The notes: generated from the sequence alone by a model not told the origin. Counted from the stretch's first letter, positions 32,460 through 45,000 are shown. The stretch is DNA of 64,000 bases from Azolla caroliniana (GCA_043228905.1 JBHGNT010000006.1:682001-746000), one strand, 5' to 3'. Program-made: numbers and translations.

Positions 32460-33975
32460 ATGGTCAAACATGAACTCAGCATGGCGGAAAAGGAAATATA
32501 TGACATGGAGTTTCATGGAAGCATGGAGCGATGGATTCGAGTTGGGGACAAAACCACGAAGGAATTCTTCCGCTCCAAAGGCCCGAGGCACACTAGAACA
32601 GTGATGCGTAGCCTGAACCGAGAGGATGGAACGACCACTGAGGATGGCGACGAAATGAGGAATATTGCCACAAGTTACTATAACCGCCTACTTATCGAAG
32701 ATACTATGGCTACAAGGGAAGACATAAGAGAAGATATTATCCTCCAAAGCATACCTGAGAAAGTCAGGACGGAAATGAATACATGGCTCGTGCGTCCCCT
32801 ATCAATCATTGAGATATGGGAGGCCCTCTCTGATTTGGATGCCGATAGTTGCCCTAGAATCAACAGCCTCACCCCGCACTTTTTCACATGCCTTTGGGAC
32901 ACTATTAAAGAAGAACACCTCCAGGCATATGAGGAGATCATCACCTCTAGAAGCATGCCAGAGGTATTTGGACAGGGGATGATACATCTCATTCCTAAAA
33001 GTGGTGGTAGTGCCAACGACATTAGCAAGTGGCGGCCCATAACTCTTCTCTATATTGTCTATAAGTTGCTCGCAAAAATCATGCCACACCATTTAACACC
33101 ACTTCTCCCTGAACTCATTCATCCGTCCCATACAGGTTTCATTAGAAATCAGAGCATCCTAGACAACCTCTTCTCATTCTGGGAAGCAGTAGCCCTTGCC
33201 AAGCGTATAACAAGGCATGCTGGAACTTTCTAGAAAGTGTGATGGGGAAACTCAGCTTTCAAGAGACATGGATCAAAGGCATTGCAGGACTTTATAGGAA
33301 CGACAACAATTGCGTTTCATTGGCAGGTGAAAGGGGCCTCTTTTTTCGAATATCCCGATCTGTATGATGGGGATGCCCACTAGCTCCATCCTTATTTCTA
33401 TTATACGCCGAAGCACTCTCTTGCTTCTCAACTTGCGACATCTCAACCTACGTGGTCTTCCCGTACCTCATTCTCACCACAACATCCTGGATATAGAATT
33501 TGCAGATGACACATCGATCTACCTACAAGGGGACTTGGAAAACCTCCAAAAGCTAGAAAGTGGGTTAGCCGTATTTTGCAAGAGATCCAATGCCATGATC
33601 AATTGGCACAAATCCTGCGCAATATGGCTTTCTCATGAAACACATCCGGCATGGCACCCACATCCCGCTTTCAAATGGATTAATCAAGGAGCGAGCACCA
33701 AATATTTGGGTTTCCAAATTGGTTTCAACATACCGCTGGAGACTATGATTGCACCCGTTATCCATTCCATTTGACAAAAGTTGATACATCGGAGTTCAAA
33801 AAAACTGTTGCTAGCAGGTCGCATCATAGTGGCAAACCAGGTACTACTCGCAACAACATGGTACAATCTATCATGCTGGACAATCTCCAAGGAAAGTATA
33901 CATCAAATTCAACGACTGGTCTGCAACTACATTTGGTTTGGTAAGGAAGACCATGTAACTTGCGCCAAGGTGGCG
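32460..33975 (+). pseudogene. LINE 2 ORF2 reverse transcriptase
   Basis: Includes WIRVGDKTTKEFF, IEIWEALSDLDADSCP, GMIHLIPKSGGSANDISKWR followed by PITLLYIVYKLLAK, and HTGFIRNQSILDNLFSFWEA. After about 33225 the part with the first catalytic Asp (normally in a DFEKAYD-like motif) is missing, and the frame resumes with TWIKGIAGLYRNDNNCVSLA, GCPLAPSLFLLYAEAL-like residues and the second catalytic site DIEFADDTSIYLQGD near 33487. TKYLGFQIG and LLLAGRIIVANQVLLATTWY follow. Deletion plus shifts make it inactive. Confidence 0.85.
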
Positions 33976-34299
33976 TAGCCTATACTCACAACGCCTAAGT
34001 TGAGAGGGGGATTGGGTCTTATTAATCCCCTTTCACAATCAAAAGCCTTGCCAAATTTGGGGTGCGAGGACTCCAACTAGGAAATGACTATTGGAAAATG
34101 CTACTACGGTTATGTTTCACTTACTTTAGGCCACGAAAAGGGGTCAATTGGGCCCCCCAAACGGGATGGATCCTAAAAATGGATCTAAAACCTAGTTTCT
34201 CCCGCCAATTAGAGGATAGATTCAGTGCATCCATGTGGAAGGCATGGTGTGACATTAGGCGAGGGCTCAAGTGTGATCAACCGAGTTCCTAACTTGCCT

Positions 34300-34920
34300 G
34301 GCTCAGTCAACGATGTCGCGAAGATGCGCGTGCATGCGTGCTTCACTTGAACGAGACCACCGGGGAGGAGATTTGCGAAATTGTCGAAAAGATGACGATG
34401 TGTATGTAGGAATCGAGGAAACTAATGTCACACTTGAGAAGATCAAAGATTTTACACTTGAGAAGAAGATAGATTTCAAGAAGAATATTAAGAAGAAGAT
34501 TATATTGATGGTGATGATAATGATATCACATATTGAGCCCCCCCCCCCCCCCCCCCTTACACAAACCCAACTAGAGGCTTTTATAGGTCTCTACATGCTT
34601 GTGACATGCACAAAACCATGGGCTAAAACTATGGTTTTATGCACACAGTTTTGCTTATGACATGCATAAAACCATGGTTTTGTGCACACGGTTTTGTACG
34701 TTTGTTTCCTATGGAATACTGAATATGGGAAGGAAATATACACAATATAAAGCACTTAGTAGTAGCTTTAGTGGTAAGCTAATTGCCTCCTATCTTGGAG
34801 GTGCAAGGTTCAAATCTTATTTGCATCCCTTTGTACGCACTCAATGCTATTAGGCCCTACGATTATTTATTATTGATTTATTTTCATTTTTACAAGTATT
34901 TGTGTAATGTGCGTGGAACC
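34300..34920. repeat. Insertion-like stretch within LINE 2 holding a SINE-like unit
   Basis: The LINE reading is lost between about 34300 and 34920. It contains a C-run (34538-34556), near-palindromic repeats around ATAAAACCATGGTTTTGTGC (34618-34695), and from 34767 TTTAGTGGTAAGCTAATTGC (A-box) with GCAAGGTTCAAATCTT (B-box), a tRNA-derived SINE signature. Ends and duplications were not resolved. Confidence 0.5.
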
Positions 34921-35639
34921 ACACTTTTTCACTTTTTCTCCCACTAGACGTGCAACATCACGACAACGTATCCTATGGAACCCATGTATCAAGGATGAAT
35001 CTAATCAACTACTGGGATCACGTAAGGGGTTGTCATGGGGATACATTGCAGAAGGTCCAAGAAAAAGTATAGAATGTTGGCGACGGTTTATGTCATTGCC
35101 ACTACAAGATCAAGCCAACATACTTCATGGAATCTGGGGCGGATGGACTATGAGATCGGAAATCATTAACGCTCTACTGATTAGGGAAACTGCTACTCAA
35201 AGGATGACAATGGAGAAATGGATAGGCCATGAGGAGGAGGGATCTCTGATCCCGAGAGGTAGGGGAACACCAAACAGGATCGAAGGCTCTTAATTGTGAG
35301 ACACTGAGTCACCAACACAGAATAATGCAATTTGAGTACTTGCGTATACTGGTCATAAATGGATTGTAGATCTTGATTTGATCAAAGTACAACCCGATTG
35401 GCATATATGTATTCATGAAAATACATGGTTGCGTAAGGTTAGTTGGGACCCTTTTCAATGGACATGGCATGATCCTTACACGGGGCAAGGAAGCAAACCC
35501 ATCCCTTTCTTGCAATTCACAACTAGATTGGGTTGCCACATTCTAGCTGCTCAAACCGCCCGAGAGCCGGCTGCTGCGAAGGTCTAGCACATATTTCAAG
35601 TTCCTCCCACAATTATCACCAAGTTTTGGTAGAAAATTT

Positions 35640-35830
35640 GGAAACAATAACACGCGAGGCGAATTACCATGTTCCAATGGCTATTAATACGTAAGTCCCT
35701 ACCGGTGGGAGCATGGCAACGTGGGAACCTTAGGTCTCCTAATTATGTAGAGTGCCCAAATGTAGTAGAATCAATACAACACGCTTTGTGGGACTGCCCA
35801 ACGTCCCATTGAATATGGCGGGGGGTTTGC
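35640..35830 (+). pseudogene. LINE 2 zf-RVT zinc-binding region
   Basis: After KIWKQ the frame reads ITMFQWLLIRKSLPVGAW, then CPNVVESIQHALWDCP with Cys, His and Cys positions of the zf-RVT domain found downstream of plant LINE reverse transcriptases. The ORF2 sequence before it (ATSRQRILWNPCIKDESN, from about 34935) is separated from the reverse transcriptase by the insertion-like stretch at 34300-34920. Confidence 0.7.
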
Positions 35831-36345
35831 CGCTTGTTGCAATTATGCCAGGTGCAAGGCTCAATCAAGTGGGGAAATATATGTTGACTATCATGGCAGA
35901 CCCCAGTTGGCAGATACGAGCATCAAGAGGAGGGGATGACTTTGGTGATAAAAGTACAAGAGGTTTTTTTCTCCACCAACGGCAATGTCCACTCAACTCC
36001 TCTTAATGACAAATCTCAAGTTGTGTTGGAATTGGTCAGCCCAATAACTCTTTGGATTCTATGGTAACAATGGTGTAGACGGGTCTTCACCAACCAAACC
36101 GCGCATCCAACAAGGTTACTGCAAGAGATATGGAGTGATTGTAGCCACTCTAAAGAGCCAATATGATGGCCTCAAGGGCGGATCTGATGGAGTTGAAAGA
36201 CAACGAATAGCCATCATCCAACAATGTTCGTCCTCTCCCTTTCTTGAGTCAGTGGGCATCCACATAAGATGGAACTATCGCGTCCCTACAGGGATTTGTA
36301 CATAATCGTCTCATTTGTAAAAATTTATAACTAATGGAAGGAGTT

Positions 36346-36357
36346 TTTTTGGATATA

Positions 36358-36393
<36 letters not shown>

Positions 36394-37150
36394 TATCCAT
36401 GGTTAGAAGTGGACTTAAATGAAATTGAACTTAGAAAAGCAAAGGTTGATTTTGATTACATAGGAAAAAGAAACAAAAAAGAAGGAAATGGGGAAAAATC
36501 CTTGAATGAGTGTCGCAAGTCTTCGAGCAAAGACTTTAGTGCCTTGGTGGGCACAAGCCTCCCACATGTTCTCGTGATGCTCTTCATAGTTTACTTTCTT
36601 CTCAAAGTTAAACCTTCGATGTTTGATCTCAAAAATGTTAGGGCCAAACAATAAAGTTGTTATTTGAGATCTCTTTTAGACTAAAACGGGCTTTCCCTCT
36701 TCTCTTTCAATGAGCACTACTTTTTCTTTTGCATGTGTGTGTATTGTTGCCAAAAGTGCACATAGACGGTAGCAAATTTTTCCTTAACAACATGTCCTAC
36801 TACAATCATCGTAGCTTCATTTTCTTCTTCCAAGAGTCTAGATTGATTAATACCAATCCCTAAACCTTTCCTTTAATAGTAGTAAGCGCTTACCATTTAA
36901 CTTAACTTTCATTGTTTTTGTCATTCTTCCCTTCTTGATCAATTCTTCCCTTTGATTTCCGAGCCATGTGAAACCTAAGTTTGCCACTTTGTTCCCTTCC
37001 CCCACACCCATGACTCATGTGTGCATAAAAGATCACCTCTCTATTCATAGTTTTGGTGGGCACTAGGAACAATCCTTGTATTACTCATAGAATCATACGT
37101 CTCACCCACTCCCATCATGATAAATAATTAGAAGGTAATATGGCTTTTGG
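36346..37150. other. Microsatellite and unassigned sequence after LINE 2
   Basis: A TA/ATGT microsatellite (36354-36395) may mark the LINE 3' end. No gene is recognised in the rest; the open frames here have no known motif. Confidence 0.45.
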
Positions 37151-37219
37151 TTAGGAACATTGTTATTGTTGTAATATCTCCCCATTTATCAATATAAGTT
37201 ATTATGTTTGGTATAGTAC

Positions 37220-37276
<57 letters not shown>

Positions 37277-37373
37277 CATATAACAAATAATGCATAACAT
37301 TTAACACATATATCCATCTATCCACTTATGTTTTGCATGAGGATCAACTATCTTGTTTTCAATATCTTCAACA

Positions 37374-37385
37374 TGGTATTAGAGC
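37374..37385 (+). promoter_or_regulatory. Primer-binding site of copia element 4
   Basis: TGGTATTAGAGC directly follows an LTR-like end CAACA at 37373. It matches the 3' end of initiator methionine tRNA as used by plant copia elements (canonical TGGTATCAGAGC, one change). The same 12 bases follow the intact LTR at 42951. The LTR upstream includes the CT/CA tract at 37221-37275; its start was not found. Confidence 0.65.
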
Positions 37386-38185
37386 ATATCATGACGAGTG
37401 TGAACGTGTGAAAGGCCATAAAGTATTCACTAGGTAGAAGGATATATTACGGAATAGGAAATAAAGTTCCCTTAAAAAGGAAGTGATTGTTATATGTAAT
37501 TTACCATGTTTATTTCTTCCATCTTTTCTACCCCTTCCTTCGCATATTTCACACAATTTTAACCATATGTGTATAAGAAAAGATGACTTGTGAGTTGTGT
37601 AATTGTTTAAGTGCATGTTAAATGTTAGTGTGAGTGGATTGGGGTGAAGTTGAATAGTGGGTGTCATGATAATTTAAAGGAAACAATGGATGGTCTGGAT
37701 CCCAACCTAATCCAATAGAGAGTAAGGTATAACAAATTGTAGTAGTGAACTCATTGAGCTTGGGATGTTCAATAAGAGGTAAATGCAAGAGATCTGAGAT
37801 GATAAAACATTATTAAGGCTAGACTTGTGTCCTCTTGGTCAATTATATTCATTTGGATAATTTAATAGTCATATTGCTCTATAACGGTTGTGTAGGTAGT
37901 AGCAATAGGAAGAATAACAACACTTAGTTGGAATGCACCCACCAAAAACCATAATAATTGCAGGTTATTCATCAACATAACCCCTCCATTACTTGTGTCC
38001 GTGAATCCATTCGCTAATTAGGGAATTGGCTAGTATGCATCAATGTGGTCAACCATTATTATGAGAGTGTGGCTACACAGTTGGTGTGTCAAAGAGATCC
38101 ATCAAATCTTCTGTCGTGAAAATTGAAGGAAGACAAAGAGAAGAAGAAATCAAGACCAACAAGATGAATGTGAAAATGTGACGCG

Positions 38186-38300
38186 CACTCCCTTCTGAAA
38201 AGCTTGATGAAAGAAACTTTGCATATGGAAATGTGAGATGTACTAATATCTTGCACAATATCATAATTATTCATGATAGATTGCTGGATGTGTGGGTCAA
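38186..38300 (+). pseudogene. Copia element 4 gag start
   Basis: Reads LPSEKLDERNFAYGN, parallel to LPVEKLDRSNYASWS at the start of gag in copia element 1. Stops before and after show decay. The distance from the primer site (about 800 bases) is longer than in related elements, so something may be inserted between them. Confidence 0.55.
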
Positions 38301-40016
38301 ATCACTAAAGTTCTTAACCAAGAGAGTAGAATGATAAGAAATAACGAAGAATTGATAGTATTGAAACTAATAGACAATTATGCTATAAGTTTTAGTCGTC
38401 ATGTTTGTATCATAGTAGTGTAGAAAACCCTTCCAAAAATTTCATTATCTCCCCCATCTTTTTATGAAGAACTGGATGTCAACTCCAGCAACACATGTAA
38501 CAAATAGTCGCGAAAAATTACGACAATTTGCTGGGCCCAACATAAATGGTTGGCAAAGAGATGAAGCATTAAGGTGAGATGGACATCACAGTGGTGATGT
38601 TTGAAATTTGGGAGCTTCAAGAGGCAACTCGAATCATGTGAGCTATGAGCATGCCATGCTTCATGCATTCAACATCAATGACATTAATAAGTCTATGTGG
38701 TGTGGGTTCGTCTATTGGGTTGAACGAGCCCATAAAAACACGCCAGTCATAATGTCCTCACTTAGTTTGATAATCAAATTTACCAACTTTCAGTGAGGGA
38801 CCAAGTATTTCTTCAACAAGCTAAGGTGGTTATATTCCTTTAGTTATCAACTTGATGACCAAAAGGATTTGGTGTTACTTTTGGAAGACACGAGAAATGG
38901 AAATGAGCTTATCGATTCGTGGAAAGAGGAAATGATTAATCTACCATGAGGCAATTAGACCCACTTGACTAAGACTCATCTACCCCTTAAGGTAAACTTA
39001 AGAAAAGGGAGATTTTCTATTCAATGTTTGCTATCTATCATACAAATAAGTTTTGTAAATCAAGTTGTTGGACATCCGCAACAATAGAAGTATTATTGCC
39101 AATATCTGGTGTCTACTTGTTTCATATCAAAACTATTTTAATTTGTAAATCTCGCTATTTTATGGTAACCCAATTCATATATTATATCATCATTTCCTTC
39201 ATCCCTTGGTGAAGAACCTTGGCATTCCACCCATGCAAGTAACGATCCATTTTGAAGAATCATGACAATCACCCACCAAATGGTTGTGATAATTTGATGG
39301 ATTTGTGTGTGTGTGTGTGTAACTATTAGGGTTTTTGACCAAGAGATTGATTAAAGACAATATAAGCAAGTAGTGTAATGAAACTTATTGGAAGTAATAG
39401 AAAAGTTGTTATGCATGCTTTTTTGTAGTAATCTTTGTATTATAGTTGAAAAAGCTTGCTGCAAAAATATGGTGATATATCCCCACATATAGCCTTGAAT
39501 ACTATATATAATCTAAGGCTCTCTCCAACTTTATAATAGGAAAATGCTCCTCTAATTTAAATTTAAAGGAGGCTCTCTCCAAACCTTACAACACAAGAAA
39601 ATACTCATCTAATTTAAATACTCTCTTATAGTAGCTATAATTAGAATTGTCTATCATGCATGGATGCCCAATCATTGATTGTATTGGACCACCTTTGATA
39701 AGGTTTGATCATGCAACCTTTGTCAATCATACACTTTACCCAATTCAACTAATACTAAATTCTTGTTTCTTTATAAGACAAGTTATTGAACATTAAGGTT
39801 TACTATACTTCATAATCTGTTAAATGGACATGTGCTTTTCTATACAAACACATAAAACCTATTATAATGTTAAATGGAAATGTGCTTGTTTTAGAGGTGG
39901 TTCACATGTGTTCCAAAGGCAACATGACAACACAAAGGGTATTAGGTTTACATCGAAGGCACCCTTGTATCATGCTTGACATGACACACACAAACTGTGT
40001 GGGATAAAAACAAGGT

Positions 40017-40597
40017 GCAAGACACATTGTGTATTGTCTTGCAATGCAAGATGCTAAGATGACAAAGGAAGCAAGGATAGATTCCAAGAAGAACTTCACT
40101 GCCAATACAACTATGCACAATCTTCAAATTGAGAGGCATTGACAAGGCGCAAGCCACATTGTGTATTGTATTGCAACTTGTATAAATGATTACGTGCTCA
40201 ACTACATGCAAGATGCTAAGATGACAAAGCGAAGGTAGATTTCAAGAGAACTTCATTGCCAACACAATGACACACAACCTTTAAATTTGAGATGAATTGA
40301 ATTACATACAACAAAGGGATATGTCTATCAATGACTACATGATTGATATCAAGTTGTTGTGTGATATCAACTTTTTGTATCGATGAGGAAGAGATGGTAA
40401 CGATATGCCTTATCAACCCTTTAGAACAGTTCAATCTAATGAGCGGTATTGTCTCTAAAGAAACAATGCTATCATTTTTCGGCCTCCAATCCATCGTTTT
40501 TGTCAATGAAAACCATGTTGACAAATTCAAGTACTCCACTTATATTGGAAAAATCATCATGACCACGGGAGGAAGAAGATCAGAAGATGGGGAATGA
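40017..40597 (+). pseudogene. Copia element 4 gag body with internal duplication
   Basis: Two successive copies (from about 40017 and 40145) of sequence around CACATTGTGTATTGT and ATGCAAGATGCTAAGATGAC encode the ARDAKMTKE-type gag segment. A later frame reads DEEEMVTICLINPLEQFNLM and LSFFGLQSIVFVNENHVD, matching EEDEMVQICLGGLASKFRAF and SSFFDLQSMLLVEENHAG in copia element 1. Many shifts separate the pieces. Confidence 0.7.
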
Positions 40598-40859
40598 CAC
40601 CCACAAACGTGGACTCTTAACCTCAACATAAATTTGGAAGTGAGATTAAGAACTGGGGTTTCACTAGCATGCCATGTTGCCAACACATATTAAAATGTTA
40701 ATATTCCACAGGCTCAGCAATGCAATGGAGAATGTCATAAGGAAAAGTATGATTCTACCAACGACTCGCCAGCTCTTATGATGAGGTCTACAATAGAATA
40801 TTTATGATGAATCACACGAAAAAATCTATGTCACAAGCACTCGTCATAAGCAAACTCCC

Positions 40860-41340
40860 AAATTTCAAAAGAAATGGGATGAGTGGTATGTCCGAAGTAT
40901 GCAAATTTGGAAAGCAAAATCATTGCCATAGCCATCGAAAAAAGCATGACACACTCATATTGAGTAGCGATTATTGAGATTACATGTTCAACCATATGCC
41001 TTGTGTGTGAACACGCTCCTTCGAGCATGTGTGTAATATTAGAGCCAACCATTGACTTTGGAAATAGGAGACGCCTTATGCACTAAATGAAGTAGATACA
41101 TTAGTTATCCCACTCACTCTCCCATTTGTTATGATATTCCTCCTAACTTCCATGTATATTTCCCGAGAAACTCTATCTAAACCAACCCCCAACTTTTATG
41201 TAAGTTGTTGATTACATGTTTTCAACTTAATTGATTTACTTAGCACACACATTTTAGAGATACTCACTTGAACCAAGCTACCTCAAAAGTTTATGTTAAG
41301 CCGTGATATCATGTTTGACGAATCAACATTGTTGTACACT
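40860..41340 (+). pseudogene. Copia element 4 integrase remnants
   Basis: GMSEVCKFGKQNHCHSHRKK near 40878-40945 corresponds to the VCEACQLGKQH zinc region of copia integrases, and MLSRDIMFDESTLLY near 41292-41335 corresponds to the conserved VSRDVxFDE tail. The catalytic core between them is unreadable or deleted. Confidence 0.55.
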
Positions 41341-41999
41341 TGAAAGTCATCTACACCTTTGGTGACTGAGAAAAGCACCAATATCAATGTTGAAAAATGA
41401 TGTCAAGTCAATTAAACTTCTCATGACCATTCCAAAAAGCTCACTGCATGCGTGATAACCGACGTAAATTACACCTTGAACCTTTATAGCTACAATACTT
41501 CACAATGTGATGCGATTATACCCCAACATCACAAAGCCATGGCTAATCTACCGAAGTATGAAGAAAAATCTCATAGATACGACAAATAGAAGTCTGCTCT
41601 ATCACCTATATTTCTATTTCAGAAGCCAAACGTGAAAATATCTATTCTCTGACTCCTGTATGCAAAATTAAGAGAGATGTCAGAGCATATATGGTGTAGA
41701 ATTTGTTGTTGTTATTGGAAGCTTGATTCCTTCGATTGGTGACAAGTAGTGTATGCCTATTAAAGTTTTGTGTGAAGAAAGATGTATCAAAGGCACTAAA
41801 GAAACTATGTGTGCCACTCATGAGAAGAATTTGGTTATGTTGTCAAGCTACAATGACATGGTATACCACAATGCTTTCATGATGAAACTAGGTAGTTGTC
41901 TTAGGTTGGAAAGCCAATGAGAGGGATGGAGAGATGCTAGCCCTCTATGATATTGAGAGGTGGAATGTTGTCCCTCATTGCTACACAAGAAGGTCATTG

Positions 42000-42480
42000 A
42001 TTGTTGTTGTCCACCGGAATAGTAACCGATGGACAAAAGCGTAGTAATAGGAAATAGTATAAGATTGTAACGCATGTAACGGTTCACACGGGAAGCGTGA
42101 ACGGCTAAAAGACCATGTGTATATAAAGGGCAGAAAACCTCTGATAGAGGTAGCGTGTAATTTTGGAATGTAAAGAAGCGTATCGTAATAGAATTCTATC
42201 TTCTCTGATATCTATGTATAGCTACGGCGAATCTACATTGTGTCTGTAATACCTAAGAGTGTAGAAGTAAGCGACGTGAGTGTGTAGCCACTGTTAAGGA
42301 GTTCGGTTGTAGCCGTCTCCCTTATACGCTGCTAGGTTACGGGGAACATTCCCCTACGTAATTACGCACAAACGCCACCGTTCATTGTCTCATAGTCACT
42401 TGGAGGTCTAGGTCGAAGGACTGACTGTAGACCGTGTTCCTAATCGGTAACAATTGCCGATAGGTTTGTAATGTAGAGTA
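42000..42480 (+). repeat. Possible solo LTR with promoter-like TATA box
   Basis: This block interrupts the old copia element between integrase and reverse transcriptase. It has TATATAAA at 42120-42127 and a less AT-rich, CG-containing composition unlike its surroundings. Starts such as TGTTGTTGTCC (about 42001) and an end at CGGTAACA (about 42451) would make a TG-CA LTR, but no convincing duplication flanks them. Confidence 0.3.
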
Positions 42481-42513
42481 CAAATTTGATGACTTCGTCA
42501 ATCAATAAAAAAA

Positions 42514-42950
42514 TGTTGAGAAACAAGCTCAACATGGGCCGAATCAATTTAAGAAGCCGAGAACCGAGGGCGGAGAGTCGGGAGCCAAATCGAATAAAGT
42601 TTGATTTGGGTGAGCTGAGTTGGAAGGATTCTGAAAGGCCATTGAGGGTCTATATTCCTATTATAATAAATAGGAATATTGTAGGTAGAATTAGTGTCAG
42701 GCTCATTTATGAGCATTCAAGTACTAATGGTACTTGTGTCAACCCACTTGTTAGGGGCTTGTATAAAAAGTGCTCACTGAGCACAATGTATGTACAGAGT
42801 GTTCATTATTCGTAATAGAAGTTGTTGTCTGCTCTCTCTGTCTTTGTCTCTCTCTCACCATTCTCTGTGTATACCTAACAGATGAGTTTCCGAAACCAAA
42901 TGAGTACTTGGTGTCTATTGCACATGCTTCCGCACACATATTCTTTTGCA
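42514..42950 (+). repeat. 5' LTR of copia element 3
   Basis: 437 bp, TGTTGAG to TTTTGCA, immediately followed by the primer-binding site TGGTATTAGAGC. TATA box TATAAAAA at 42762-42769. Just upstream (42653-42680) is a perfect 11-bp inverted repeat, ATATTCCTATT and AATAGGAATAT, with a 6-base loop. The 23-bp unit amplified in the other LTR is present once here (about 42801). Confidence 0.9.
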
Positions 42951-43043
42951 TGGTATTAGAGCGCGAGGGTTGAGACTCCTCTACAACCAACAGAAAAGCA
43001 AGCAAACAAGATAGAGACACGGTTCTCGTTTTTCGGAAAAGAA

Positions 43044-44910
43044 ATGACAGGAACATGGACAAAGGAATGGGAAGCTCGCTTCCGATTGAAAAACTCAATA
43101 GGTGCAACTACACATCTTCTTCGTACAAGATGCACCAGTACCTGCTCGGGCACGGTTATTGGAGTTATGTCGAAGGAGCTAATGATGCAGCACCCGAGTC
43201 GACACACAGAGATTTCCCGGCCTGAGAACATGCGGCAAGCAGAGTTCTCTACTGCTTTGCATCCTGTGTGAGTGACCATCTCTTGAGCTACACTTGGGAT
43301 GCCAGGACGCCAAAGGATGCTTGGAGAAATTTGAAGAAGATTTTCGCCACAAGCACCATAGCCAAAAAGCTTCAACTCCGACAGGAGTTGAGCAACGTCC
43401 GACAAAGAGACATGTCGGTGACTAACTACACCTCCAAGATCAAGGAGATCTATGACTTCCTCACCTCCGTCAACATGAACATCGAGGAGGACGAAATGGT
43501 GTAGGTTTGCCTCGGAGGGTTGGTGTCGAAGTTCGGAGCATTTCGAACAACAGTGTGCACGAGGGAGAATACGCCTTCGTTTTTCGACCTACAATCAATG
43601 TTGTTCGTAGAAGAAAACCACTCAGGTGCGTTGACGAGTACACACACCGGCAATAGATGTTGTACACGGAGGCAGATCGGCCTCGTGGTCATGGTGGATG
43701 AGGTGGGTCGGCGCACAATGGAAGCGGTTGATAGGAGCAGAACTAGAGGCATAATCGTAATGCTGACAACAGTTCCATACCTTCCACGGGTAGGGAGAAT
43801 CAAGGCGGCGTCGGAGGTCGACAAGGAAAGGCCGCGACATACTGTTGGCACTGTGGCCGGAAGGGTCACTAAGAGAGCGAGTGCTGGAAAAACTGAGTTG
43901 ATTCAAACAAGGAGGATCGAACCAAGGAGACGTGGATAGGCATCAAAGATCACACTATGCCAAGGGCTCAGAGGAGCCGAAAATGGATCGAGGCCAGCCT
44001 TCGTGATGAAGCACAAAGCCAACTCAATGGCGGTGAACACCTCAAGGTCGAACGAGGTGTGGTATGTGGATTCGGGCGCATTGAACCACATGAAGAATCA
44101 CAAGGAGCGGTTCTTGACTCTGGAAAGGCTGGAGTAGCCGGGGGTCGTCGAAACTGGCGATGACACCCCTCACCCCATCGAACACATCGGAGATGTCCCT
44201 CTAAGTGTCACGGATAGATCATAAGCTCAAGAGACAAGAAAGAAGATAACCAAATGGATGAGTAGTATTAATTGAAAGACTCCATAACTAGTGTTGTTCA
44301 CCTTGAATTCCTTCAAGGTGAACTCAACTATTTATACTACACAACATGCATACTTGTTGCACGCATGTGACTCTACAATAGAGAATGTAGGTACACATGC
44401 ATGTGCCAAGTGGAAATACTACAAGGGGGCATTTATGCACATGATGCTAGTCAAAACTACAAGGACCAATTATATATATAAATGTATACTAGATATGTTG
44501 GTTAACCCATAATACTTGATTATAATATGGTCATGTCAAGAGTTATAATCTTGACACTGAGTCATGTCGCTAGAAGGGAATCATAAGAAATGTCTTGCAT
44601 GTGCCGACAATCACCATGAACTTGGTATTGGTCAAACAAATTGTTGACCATGGCATGCAATTTTGATTTACTCATCTCGGGTGTTTCATCGAAGAAGAAG
44701 GCAAGATTATCGCGCAAGGGCCCGAGAAACGAATGACGTCACACCGCTATGTTCGCCAAGGGGCAAAAAGTCGAATCGAACATCGACTTGTGATACAAGC
44801 GGTTCAGCCATGTCAACTTCCCATGGCTTCCGGAGATGTAGACGAAAAACATCGTTTTTGGCTTGCCGAAAGGACCAAGTCTACGAAGCCTGCCAGTTAG
44901 GGAAGCATCA
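43044..44910 (+). pseudogene. Copia element 3 gag remnant
   Basis: Readable pieces are SDHLLSYTWDARTPKDAWRN, RDMSVTNYTSKIKEIYDFLT, EEDEMV, KFGAFRTTVCTRENTPSFFD and a zinc-knuckle trace WHCGRKGH-ESECW near 43848-43890. All correspond to gag of copia element 1. A protease trace is near 44060-44080, and after the solo LTR a gag-pre-integrase trace KDQVYEACQLGKHH lies near 44875-44912. Frame changes occur throughout. Confidence 0.8.
44206..44556 (-). repeat. Solo LTR nested in copia element 3
   Basis: 351 bp starting TGTCACGG and ending TTGACA, so TG-CA bounded with the short inverted end TGTCA/TGACA. It is flanked by CTAAG (44201-44205) and CTGAG (44557-44561), a 5-bp duplication with one change. 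The host copia sequence resumes at GTCATGTCG just as in copia element 1. A TATA box TATAAATA on the minus strand near 44329-44336 suggests minus orientation. Confidence 0.7.
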
Positions 44911-45000
44911 CTAACTTCCGTTCCGAAATGAAGGAGAGGCTAGAATGAGGAACCAGCTAGGGCTGACATGGCGGGACCTCAAGCTGAGTTTGAGGGGGAG

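Larger units (their letters stand above)
29837..36345 (+). mobile_element. LINE 2 with inverted 5' part
   Basis: The main part reads on the plus strand: ORF1 zinc knuckle and C-terminus (about 30350-30835), ORF2 endonuclease (31406-32220), reverse transcriptase (32460-33975) and zf-RVT region (about 35640-35830). The ORF1 N-terminal domain, which should lie just before the zinc knuckle, is present but on the minus strand (30397-29837). This head-to-head arrangement of 5' and 3' parts is what twin-primed LINE insertion gives. The element is dead through many small shifts, a deletion in the reverse transcriptase and an apparent insertion at about 34300-34920. Confidence 0.75.
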
